From Conidiobolus incongruus B7586 (lineage: Eukaryota; Entomophthoromycota; Entomophthoromycetes; Entomophthorales; Conidiobolaceae), in assembly GCA_000697335.1 (NCBI GenBank), contig JNEM01012947.1, positions 1 through 20,282 of the forward strand: a stretch of 20,282 bases of DNA, given 5' to 3'. Position 1 is the stretch's first letter; every line of letters begins with the position of its first letter. The translations under genes were made by a program, and so were the position numbers. This document shows, piece after piece, positions 10,524 through 18,212 of the stretch. The notes under the pieces are model-generated. The model was not told where the DNA came from, made no database searches, and saw only the letters and a list, made by a program, of their open reading frames with translations.

Positions 10524-10560
10524 ATTAAAAAATTTCCCATTTCTTTAATTCTATGGTAAT
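10524..10560 (-). repeat. Right terminal inverted repeat of mariner-type copy 2
   Basis: Read inward on the minus strand it gives ATTACCATA, then AAATGGGAAATTTTTTAAT. It pairs with the left end at 9225-9282 and with the right end of copy 1 at 1017-1038. It lies at the 5' side of the transposase remains. Confidence 0.5.
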
Positions 10561-10965
10561 AAATTTTAGCTTGAAATAAATATAATAATCTTTTATTTTG
10601 TTTATAAAAATAAAAATAAATTAGAATTAATTTTATATATATAGTATTTTATATTAAATTAATATTATAAATTTGTATTTTAATATCATACATGATTAAG
10701 TTAAAAAAATATATTTATAAAGTACTGTCATAAATGAATATTCTATATCAAATTTTAATAATTATATGTATAAAAATTCCATCAAAATGAATTGAAAATA
10801 TTATAACATTTCAATAGATATTACTCAATAGGAATAATATTAGTGAAATTATACAATTATTCAAATATTTGAATATTAAACCTTAATATTCAAAACATTT
10901 AACTAGCAATAGTATCAAAGTTTACTTTTGTTTTAATTATTAAATTATTAATTTTATATACTTTG
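10561..10965. other. AT-rich spacer, no gene seen
   Basis: AT-rich DNA between the mariner relic and the protease relics. No ORF or RNA gene was recognised. Confidence 0.45.
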
Positions 10966-10969
10966 TTAG

Positions 10970-11660
10970 GGGTTAACACTGACAACAATGGGTTTTACAA
11001 GCTTAAACAAGGAATCACCAGCAGTAAATGATAAATTACCACAGAATTAAGGGAAATTATTGGGGTTCACCAAAGTAGGTGAAAATAATTTGCTATGAAT
11101 CAGGTTCTTCGAATAAAGTAAATATCTCACGTTCGTCACGACTCAACACTTTTGTGAGGGTTACGAGAAAAACTTAGAGACTATATACTTTTGAAAATGA
11201 AGATAGAAGATATGTTTATTAGTTTGCTTATGATAATCTTATATTAGGTTCCATTGTTGATTTTTGTGGACATAAATGACTTACAGGCAGAAAGTAATAG
11301 GATCAACTAGTTCAAGGGATGTGATATCTCCAATGTGACTTCTTGAATCCTGTGGTAATTGGAGTTTCTTGAGTAATTGACAAGATTATTCTCCATCAAC
11401 TTTTTCTAAATATAGGATTCATTGATTATAATATTACAACATCATACACAGCGGAATAATAAGGATTTCGGTAATATAAACTATAAAGAATGATCGAGGT
11501 AATTGAAAAAAAAATTTTAAATAATGTAAAGATTTTACCAAGGTGGACGATTATAAATTTAATATAATTTCCTCTGTTTACTTCAATAAAATGTTTTATA
11601 CTATAATTTAATGTCTGCTCACAAGCATTGAGTTGATTACTTCTAATATAATATAAAAAA
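10970..11660 (-). pseudogene. Degraded S1 (trypsin-like) serine protease remnant B
   Basis: Base composition is visibly less AT-rich than the flanks. On the minus strand, pieces in different frames follow S1 protease order. From high to low coordinate these are: RGNYIKF..VHLGK (about 11530-11575), resembling the strand after the active-site His; PYYSAVYDVVIL (about 11430-11465), like the HPxYxxxxYDxDIALL block with the active-site Asp; LPQDSRSHIGDI (about 11330-11370), like the following LPxxS...G stretch; and FCGNLSFTAGDS..LFKLVKPIVVSVN (about 10985-11055), like CxGDSGGPLF..., with the Ser codon in 11011-11019. Stops and frame changes separate the pieces and the Gly-Gly-Pro after the Ser is missing, so it is not functional. 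The C-terminal YTKV block is absent. S1 proteases are abundant in entomopathogenic fungi. Assignment is by motif order and is moderate. Confidence 0.45.
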
Positions 11661-11689
11661 ATAAATTGCTAGTAACAATTAACAAACTC

Positions 11690-12245
11690 CAAGCTCTCAG
11701 TAAAATGATTAAAATATAATCTCCAAAAAACTTGAGTGAGGGTACTTTTGTATAAATACCTAAGTTGCTCAATACTAAATGTTTGGAATCAGTTCCCAAA
11801 TGCCCATCAACCCTGGAAAAATAATTGAAATAGATATAATATTAATATAGATTAATTCATTTCAATGAATATTAATTACAATCATTAACCAACGCTCAAA
11901 ATTAAATAATCCTATTACAAACGAGTTAATAAGGAATGTAATTATTAAATCGAATATTTTAATAAACAAATAATAATTATAAATCAGCATATTTTTGACA
12001 AGGAGTATAAATACTCATGTAGAGATGAATGAAATGGAAATATTTACATTGGGATAGCACAATATTCTGCTTGTGATTAAACCGGGGTGAAGTTTCCTAA
12101 GGTTGCTGTTCGAGATAACCTATATTACAGATGTACTCAAAACACAATCGGTGATTCCAAGTGGCACCCTTTGAACTGAAATAGGAATCATAAATGGTTT
12201 GGCAGCTTGGTCAATAGCTAACCTAGTTTTGAATACAGGATTCTT
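11690..12245 (-). pseudogene. Degraded S1 (trypsin-like) serine protease remnant A
   Basis: On the minus strand, TRLAIDQAAKPFMIPISVQ (about 12170-12225) resembles the mature N-terminus of trypsins (R-I-V-x-G-x-x-A-x-x-x-x-PFxVSIQ). About 70 bases on, RTATLGNFTPV, a stop, SQAEY (about 12050-12115) resembles the VRxGxF...SQxxxV strand, and IFPFHSSLHEYLYS follows. The C-terminal block appears at about 11735-11820: a splice-acceptor-like TTTTTCCAG, LMGIW, then after a frame change SNLGIYTKVPSLKFFGDYI, matching the conserved GVYTKVxxFxxWI end of S1 proteases. The segment that should hold the active-site Asp and GDSGG is missing between them. It has stops and frame changes, so it is a pseudogene. 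It lies directly upstream of remnant B in the same orientation, suggesting an old tandem pair. Confidence 0.5.
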
Positions 12246-13293
12246 GTTTTATTTTATATCAATTAAGTACTATTTACAAGTAATATATACATTTAAAATT
12301 TACAAATTTAATATTTGACAAGTTAAATAGTCACACTAAAATTGAATAGTTACACTGAAATTTTTTCCAATTTGCAGCATTAAAACTAGGTAATTAAACA
12401 TAAAAGGTAATAAAACAGCATATATAAAATTAACATATATTATAATAGCCTAACTTGCTTATTTTTGGTGATCAGAAATATTGACGACTCAATATATACA
12501 TATCATTTACCTATCAATTCTTCACAATAGAAATAGTTTTATTTAATAGTTATCTAATCGATAACCTAACAAATTTACAGCAATACAAGTTTAATAATAT
12601 TTTTATTCTATTTAAAACTAAAAAACTTATGATAAGACTTTGTTTCTGGCTTTTAGCTTGTTTTTGATTTTATATTTGTATAATAGTTTAGTATTAATAT
12701 TACAAGATATATTTTTAATATTTCCAAGTTACTTTAATTGCTGCTGATTGATGCATCATTTTTCAATAACATATTAAAATAATCTTAAAAATTAATAATG
12801 ATAAATAATTAATAACAACTGTATTTTAATATAATATAAATATTTGGAAATTTAAAATGAATTGATTATTGAATATAAACAAGTACATATTATAATTTTG
12901 TGGTATTTATGTTTATATATTCGTATATATCATAGTCTATGATTTGCATTGTTAAATATATTGGTAAAATTGATATATTCGAAATGTATGTATAAAATTA
13001 TTATAATTATTGTCTGATTTACTATTGAATTATATTTATTATATTGTTGAAATATTATAGATAATGGTTTTTAATCATATATCACTATTCAATATATATA
13101 TATAGTATTTCAATATTTTAACAATCTTAAATTGAAACTCTTGTCATTCAAATAGGTTTGAAATAAATTAAAATTTATCTGCCAAATGTTATTCACTGAA
13201 AAACACTTGGATCAACCATCAGGATTTGTGTAATTTGTTTTATTTTGTCAATGTTAATATTTAAAATCTTGATAGAATCATTTCTTATTATTA
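12246..13293. other. AT-rich intergenic, no gene seen
   Basis: About 1 kb without a convincing ORF, tRNA or repeat. It contains short AT microsatellites (for example near 13095). Any promoter for the protease remnants would have been in its first few hundred bases. Confidence 0.5.
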
Positions 13294-13494
13294 ATGCAAT
13301 ATAAATTTCATAATATTACTTTATTGTTTATAATTGTTTCTGAAGTATCAATAATACTAAGTATTGGTTTAAATTTTGATAATATTCCAAGTTTCAAATG
13401 CTATTCTGACCCAAAATGTAATGTAAATATCTATCACAAGAGTATCCCAACTTTGAACCTGTATCTAATTAGAAAGTTATATCTATTCCTCTAA
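13294..13494 (+). CDS. Doubtful small secreted or membrane ORF (66 aa)
   Basis: The ORF starts with ATG and has a hydrophobic N-terminus (residues about 8-27, ITLLFIIVSEVSIILSIGL) that could be a signal peptide or membrane anchor. A short polar stretch follows with two cysteines (KCYSDPKCN), then a hydrophobic end. No family is recognised. In DNA this AT-rich, 66 codons can arise by chance and the C-terminal part looks like translated AT-rich DNA. A downstream ORF at 13595-13792 is of similar poor quality. It could be the first exon of a small secreted protein gene, a fragment, or nothing. Confidence 0.2.
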   Translation: MQYKFHNITLLFIIVSEVSIILSIGLNFDNIPSFKCYSDPKCNVNIYHKSIPTLNLYLIRKLYLFL

Positions 13495-14035
13495 TTTTTA
13501 AAATAAAATTAAAATAATACTTTTATATCTTGGCGAGTTTAGTTAGTTTGACTATTAGCATAAGCAAATTGACTATGTTTTTATTTAAAGATATTTGAAA
13601 AATATCTATATCAATAAAACAACAGGTTTACTGATCCAATATAAATGTGAGTATATTAAAATTATTTTGAATTGGAGTAATAATTTTCTTTCAACTAGAC
13701 ATACTCTACTAACAATTATCTTGTATTTAACTATTAGAATCCTAACTAAAATAATTAATAAATTTTATTATAATTTAATTTATTACTTATAATAAACCCA
13801 ATACTAATTTGAATTTTTTTTATAAATTTTGTTAAATTCGTTTTATTAACTCCATAAATTTACCCCACAAAAAAATTGTATAAATTTTTTGAAAGGACAA
13901 TCCAATTCGAAGATTATCAATCAAATCAACAAAATAAAATAATAAAAATAATTTTATAATAAAAATTATAATAACTAGAGCTCATTTCATCTTTTAAATA
14001 GTTTTTGTAACAATCCATTATTTTGATTCATAAAG
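13495..14035. promoter_or_regulatory. Upstream region of the NADPH oxidase gene
   Basis: AT-rich DNA with no supported gene. The last 200-300 bases must include the NADPH oxidase promoter by position; no defined element stands out. Confidence 0.35.
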
Positions 14036-15742
14036 ATGTTGGACCCATACGCAAGATATCCCCAACCGAAGTTGTTTCAGCCTACACTGAAGCAGAGGTT
14101 TAATAAATGGATGGTGAATAAAGGTAGATTTATATACTCAATTACTCAAATATTAAGATTAATCTTATTGTGTAGGTATCATCTTTATCTATCTAATCCT
14201 ATGGATCATAATCCAACTATTGGTATTCGGCCTCGGTTGGGTCAAATATCAATATGGAGACAACTACACCCAAATCCGATCTGAACTCGGCTACTCGTTT
14301 GTATTTGCAAGATCCGCCGCGTTAGTCCTGCATTTGGATACTGGAATTGTAATGCTACCAATGTGTCGTAACCTCGTATCCTACCTTCGTATTTCGAGAC
14401 TTGGAAAAATTATTCCATTTGATAAGAATATAGAGTTTCATAAGATTGTCGGCTATAGTATTGTGATTTTTACGCTTATACATATGTTGGCCCATTACTA
14501 CAATTTTTGGAAGTTGCAGAAGTTGAATCCACAGGGGCCCAACTTTGTTTACTTGAGCTTTATTGCCGGACCAGGATGGACTGGCCATGTTATGGTGCTT
14601 GCATTGTTCCTCATGGTGCTGACTGCGATGGAGAAGATTAAGAGGAAATGGTTTGAAGTGTTTTGGTATACCCACCATTTGTTCTCAGTTTACTTTGGAA
14701 TGTTTTCAATCCATGGTATGTTCTGTCTCATTAAGCCTGACAGACCTCCATACTGTCATGAGGGCGGAAGCTTTTGGAAATATTGGGTCCTCAGTGGTGT
14801 GCTGTATCTGTGGGAGAGGATTTTGAGAGAGGTGAGGGGATTTCGAGATACGACTATCAGTAAAGTGGTGTTGCATCCTTCGAATGTGGTGGAAATCCAG
14901 ATTAAAAAGGAGGGCATCAAGACACAAGCTGGTCAATATATTTTCCTCAATTGTCCCGAAGTCAGTTTACATCAGTGGCATCCTTTTACGCTTACATCAG
15001 CGCCAGAAGAAGATTATATTTCCGTACACGTGCGTACCGTAGGCGACTTTACGAAGAAATTAGCCAGACGCTTGGGCTGCGATATCGACGACAAGGAGGG
15101 AGAAGATCACGTAGTCAACAATGTATTGCCTAGAGTCCTGGTAGACGGCCCCTTTGGTTCGGCATCTGAAGATGTATTCAATTTCGAAGTGGCAGTGCTA
15201 GTGGGAGCGGGGATTGGAGTAACGCCATTCGCTTCTGTACTCAAATCGATTTGGTACCGCGTGAACTACCCCACAAAACAGACCCGATTGAGTAAAGTAT
15301 ACTTCTTCTGGATTTGTAGAGATAAAGAGGTAAAAATACCTTTTAATTTATTCTTTTAAATTTGTTAATTAATAATTTTTAGTCATTCGAATGGTTTCAA
15401 GATCTCCTCAAAGCAATAGAAGCTGAAGATATTCTGCAATTCATCGAAATCCACACCTACTTAACAGGCCGTATCAAAGCTGACGAAGTAGCTAATATCA
15501 TTTTAAATGATGAACAAGGCAGAATGGATGCAGTCACAGGACTTCGAGCAAGTACGAATTACGGCCGTCCCAATCTGGATCAAATCTTCTCGGGACTGTG
15601 TCACTTGCACCCCGGCACGGAAATTGGCGTGTTCTTCTGTGGGCCACTAGCCCTCAGCAACCGATTGTATTTCTATTGCAATAAGTACAATCAACCCGTG
15701 GAGGACGGTACTAAATTTCATTTTGGAAAAGAAAATTTTTAA
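14036..15742 (+). CDS. noxA: Superoxide-generating NADPH oxidase, NoxA type (3 exons, 533 aa)
   Basis: It moves electrons from cytosolic NADPH through FAD and two hemes across the membrane to O2, making superoxide; in fungi NoxA acts in differentiation and hyphal signalling with NoxR and Rac. Exons are 14036-14123, 14176-15329 and 15383-15742; introns are 52 and 53 nt and the joined length is 1602 nt. The first helix (GIIFIYLILWIIIQLLVFGLG, from residue 30) exists only after splicing intron 1. The ferric-reductase-like domain has the four expected heme ligands: H118 (FHKIVGY), H132 (LIHML), H196 (YTHHLF) and H209 (SIHG). FAD-binding HPFTLTS is at 298-304, the NADPH site GAGIGVTPF at 373-381, then FFWICRDKESFEWFQ, VFFCGP and the conserved end GKENF. 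There is no EF-hand (NoxC/Nox5) and no long N-terminal extension (NoxB). It ends 39 nt from the convergent TMEM70-family gene. All catalytic motifs are intact. Confidence 0.95.
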
Positions 15743-15781
15743 GCTTATTATATATATATTTTTTATTGATTAAATAAATTA

Positions 15782-16513
15782 TTATTTCGCTCTATTCCAC
15801 TCTCTAACGAAGTTGTCAATTTTTATAAGTGTATTATAGCCTTTATACTTTTTGTTAGGAAGATCGATCCAATACTTCTTGGACAATTCAGGATTTTCTT
15901 TGATGTAAGACTTTTGTAATTTCCATGTACAGTGAGGCTGATTGCCGGGCTCCAATTGCTTCAATTCCAAAGTGTTAAATTGGCTTTGCCCCATCAGCGT
16001 AGTGGTCTCCATTGTGATTTTCGTGGTTGGAGTCATAATCAAATCCTCCAAGGTTTTCCCTTGGTTGATTGCAGTTTGTAAAATGGAATTATCCAAGTAT
16101 AAGCGTTTGACATAGGGAGAACAAAACCAGTGTAGGAATGAGGTAGATCCGACACTTGCTAAAAATGCTATACTCTCTTATTAATAAAAAAGGATTAACT
16201 GACCATGGTATATATTATTACCTGCTACAACACTCCAATATTCCAACTGAGCTTCTTGTACCCAAGGCATATCCCAACAGACCCAGAATAAGGGCACACT
16301 CACAGTACCGAGGACCGACGTGACAAAAGAGAATTTTTTAACGAGCTCAATAGGACGTCCAGAGGGTGCTACAAATACTAATTGGGAGGCCTTGGGGTCA
16401 AACTTGGAACTATAGAAGCGGATCAAGTGAGATTTAGAAAGTTGATTCCTTGCAAATATAATGGATTTATATTGATTATATCTATTGAAAGTGTGAATTG
16501 TAGGGCGCAACAT
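15782..16513 (-). CDS. TMEM70-family mitochondrial inner membrane protein (2 exons, 222 aa)
   Basis: TMEM70 and relatives are mitochondrial inner membrane proteins that assist ATP synthase and complex I assembly in animals; fungal members are poorly studied. Exon 1 is 16222-16513 and exon 2 is 15782-16158, with a 63-nt GT-AG intron; the joined length is 669 nt. The N-terminus is rich in Arg/Lys/Ser and lacks acidic residues, ending RFYSS near residue 36, a good mitochondrial presequence. Then come QLVFVAPSGRPIELVKKFSF (like the TMEM70 start before TM1), a first hydrophobic helix at about 62-80, a second at about 91-110 that spans the splice junction, and HWFCSPYVKRLYLD, which matches TMEM70 LLHFITKGYVIRLYHE. 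The soluble C-terminal part of about 100 residues has no motif I recognise. Family call is good; the exact role in this organism is inferred. Confidence 0.8.
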
Positions 16514-16652
16514 AATTATTATAATTAATATATAATTATTTTTTGGAAAATAAAAAAATATATTATTGTATGGTAATATAATTGTAGAGTTATATATTAT
16601 AAAAAAATAAATAATTTATGGGAGTGAATTAAATTGAAAGAAAAAGAAGATA
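16514..16652. other. Gap between TMEM70-family gene and tRNA-Leu
   Basis: Short AT-rich gap. It must serve as promoter for the TMEM70-family gene and as the 3' flank of the minus-strand tRNA-Leu. A run of five A at 16641-16645 (T5 on the tRNA strand) is a likely RNA polymerase III terminator. Confidence 0.4.
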
Positions 16653-16738
16653 TTGCTGACAGTGAGGTTCGAACTCACGCCCCGTTACCGGGAGGGGATC
16701 TTAAGTCACCCGCCTTGGACCACTCGGCCATATCAGCA
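16653..16738 (-). tRNA. tRNA-Leu (anticodon TAA)
   Basis: An 86-nt type II tRNA with a long variable arm. The acceptor stem pairs TGCTGAT with GTCAGCA (last pair T-G), with discriminator A as usual for Leu. The D arm contains GGCCGAGTGGT...GGC, the variable stem is CCCG/CGGG and the T arm holds GTTCGAACC. The anticodon loop CTTAAGA gives TAA (16701-16703 on the plus strand). No intron. The anticodon stem GGTGA/TCCCC has a T-C mismatch at its middle pair (29-41), which is unusual. Confidence 0.92.
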
Positions 16739-16887
16739 TATTAAGTTAAAATATATAATATTTAAATTATTTCTGTTTCAGTATAATCACATTCTTCATA
16801 CCATAATTTCGCTTTCAAAATTTTTCATATTAAACTCCTTGTCTCTCCAGTCCCTCACTTTTAACTACTAATACCTATTCCACTACG

Positions 16888-17190
16888 ATGAATCCCACCC
16901 ATAGTCAGCATATTCTTGGTTCACAACAGAGCAAACAGAAACACTATAATCTTATGAAGATAGAACTAGAAAAATTGAACACTGAGTTTATTACATTCCA
17001 CGACCAAATCAGTAAATTGACAGAATTTCAGAAAAATTTAAACCAGTTGAATGTATTTTATAGCTCTATGTAAGTCAATACTAAAACTTCACCAGGATTT
17101 TGCTAATATTTGAGATTTAGATTTATGAGTGTACAAAAGCTCGAAAGAAGTAGCAACTCTGATAACGATAATAGTATAGCAAGGGACTAA
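16888..17190 (+). CDS. HSK3: DASH/Dam1 complex subunit Hsk3-like (2 exons, 83 aa)
   Basis: Hsk3 is a very small coiled-coil subunit of the fungal DASH (Dam1) complex, which couples kinetochores to spindle microtubules. Exon 1 is 16888-17069 and exon 2 is 17121-17190, joined over a 51-nt intron (GTAAGT...GCTAAT...TTTAG); the joined length is 252 nt. After a polar N-terminus, residues about 17-55 (KQKHYNLMKIELEKLNTEF... to FQKNLNQLN) form a heptad-like helix, matching the Hsk3 pattern RQYNQLAHELRELQ. Across the splice junction, YSSIFMSVQKLE matches the conserved Hsk3 end seen in filamentous fungi (GGLFMAASKVL). The tail is Ser/Asn-rich. The agreement across the junction supports both the intron and the family. 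The protein is short, so similarity is limited. Confidence 0.72.
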
Positions 17191-17696
17191 AATCAAGTGG
17201 ATCTGAAAAAATACTGTCAAAAAGTATTTAATTCAAGGACAAACAAGTTGTAAAACTATTATATTTCATATGATTCGATTAGAATTATACTAAAATTGTT
17301 AATTTTTCCATTTCTCCACTTTTTTAATAATAAACATTGTAAATTTAGAAATCCAGATTATTAGGGTAAACAGTTATTTTTATAATAGTGTTAATTTTAT
17401 TTTGTGAAATAATAGTTTATTGTAAAGGCGCAAAGATCAAAAAATAATGATAATAATGGTAATTTAATTGTAATAGATCACCAAAGGAAGCCAGCCTAAA
17501 TAAATTGATATCATTTAAAAATTTTGAAACTTGAGTAGGGAGACTGAGGTGAGTCACACCATTTCTTATTGAAAAATTAAGCTCATTCATAATCAATTAG
17601 GTCCACCCACGTAATCATTGTGCCAAAATTGGTTCAAAATTTAATATCTGACAGGGACTGTAATGACAACCGACTTGTATAATGAAATCACTTCAC
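17191..17696. other. Intergenic, no gene assigned
   Basis: The part at 17460-17696 is less AT-rich than usual spacers, which could mean an unrecognised exon of the minus-strand membrane ORF at 17697-18155 or a 3' UTR. No supported reading frame or splice pair was found. Confidence 0.4.
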
Positions 17697-18155
17697 CTAA
17701 TAACTATTGAATTCCGTTGGAAAACTAGCGAGAAACAGACATATAATATTAAAAACGATCATTATTTCGAAGAGATCTGGTATCAATTCCCTTAGGAAGT
17801 GTTTACTGACTATTTGGAATGGCAACAATAGAAAATTGCAATAGAACAATACCCAGTAGCAGTTAAGTATGAGACTCAGGGTGGGAATGACACTTGGGAA
17901 GTTCAAGAATTCTATGAGCTTTGAAGATTTGGTAGTCTGCAGTCCTTGAATATCAAAGGATAACAAACTGAATACAATAGTAGAAATATTTAGTACTTGA
18001 AAGGGATAAAGTAGAGGATGTTCCATTTCAGAATTTCTCAAAATCAACATAATCACATTAATTAGGAATAACGTTGTAAATAGTTGACTTTCAGTACTCT
18101 TAGATTTGTATAAGAAGTAAGGTAAAGTGAAATAAGTGTCCATATTCAAATTCAT
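17697..18155 (-). CDS. Unrecognised multi-spanning membrane protein ORF (about 152 aa, probably incomplete)
   Basis: The open frame extends upstream to 18212 but has no ATG there; the first ATG (MNLNMDTYF) is at 18155, used here. Four hydrophobic segments are visible, counted from this start: about residues 24-41 (QLFTTLFLINVIMLILRN), 51-70, 86-112 (containing LNCYWVLFYCNFLLLPF) and 128-145 (IMIVFNIICLFLASF). Short polar loops lie between them. Base composition is less AT-rich than the flanks, which supports real coding. No family motif is recognised. It may be the middle or end of a larger receptor- or transporter-like gene with unseen exons, or a decayed copy of one. An exon joining the ATG at about 18236 through a 51-nt intron was tested and gives a stop. 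Confidence 0.4.
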   Translation of the reverse strand: MNLNMDTYFTLPYFLYKSKSTESQLFTTLFLINVIMLILRNSEMEHPLLYPFQVLNISTIVFSLLSFDIQGLQTTKSSKLIEFLNFPSVIPTLSLILNCYWVLFYCNFLLLPFQIVSKHFLRELIPDLFEIMIVFNIICLFLASFPTEFNSY

Positions 18156-18212
18156 AATAAACTTAAAATAAGAGATATTTTGTGGCGATATTTCAAGTCT
18201 ACTTATACTCAA

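Larger units (their letters stand above)
9225..10560 (-). mobile_element. Decayed mariner-type (Tc1/mariner, DD34D-like) transposon, copy 2, about 1.3 kb
   Basis: The minus strand carries a heavily mutated transposase. Readable remains include, near 9600-9630, IHKSKVVKNFL (from the usual DNAxxH...VxxFL block) and, near 9505-9590, NNWKKLTH followed by YSLDYNLCNYNYF. This matches the mariner block HPPYSPDLxPxDYxLF, with the third catalytic Asp now Asn (codon near 9516-9524). Upstream, about 9720-9790 resembles the strand preceding the second catalytic block, and about 10060-10200 resembles the N-terminal helix-turn-helix half. Length (about 1.3 kb), end repeats and gene orientation suit mariner. 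Many in-frame stops remain, mostly explainable by C-to-T or G-to-A change, so it cannot encode transposase. CpA plus TpG is scarce and TpA abundant. A flanking TA duplication is not clear. Confidence 0.72.

Noticed and set aside
13045-13130. Imperfect inverted repeat around TATATATATATA as a possible small transposon or hairpin RNA
   Set aside because: The arms match poorly and are made of simple A/T words common in this DNA.
13595-13792. 65-aa plus-strand ORF of Ile/Tyr/Asn-rich sequence
   Set aside because: Composition is that of translated AT-rich DNA and there is no motif or clear start context.
14355-15133. Three ORFs overlapping the NADPH oxidase (14355-14678 -, 14706-14936 -, 14951-15133 +)
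   Set aside because: They are other-frame shadows of exon 2, which carries unmistakable oxidase motifs.
16653-16871. 72-aa plus-strand ORF beginning MLTVRFELT
   Set aside because: It is the antisense of tRNA-Leu followed by AT-rich spacer.
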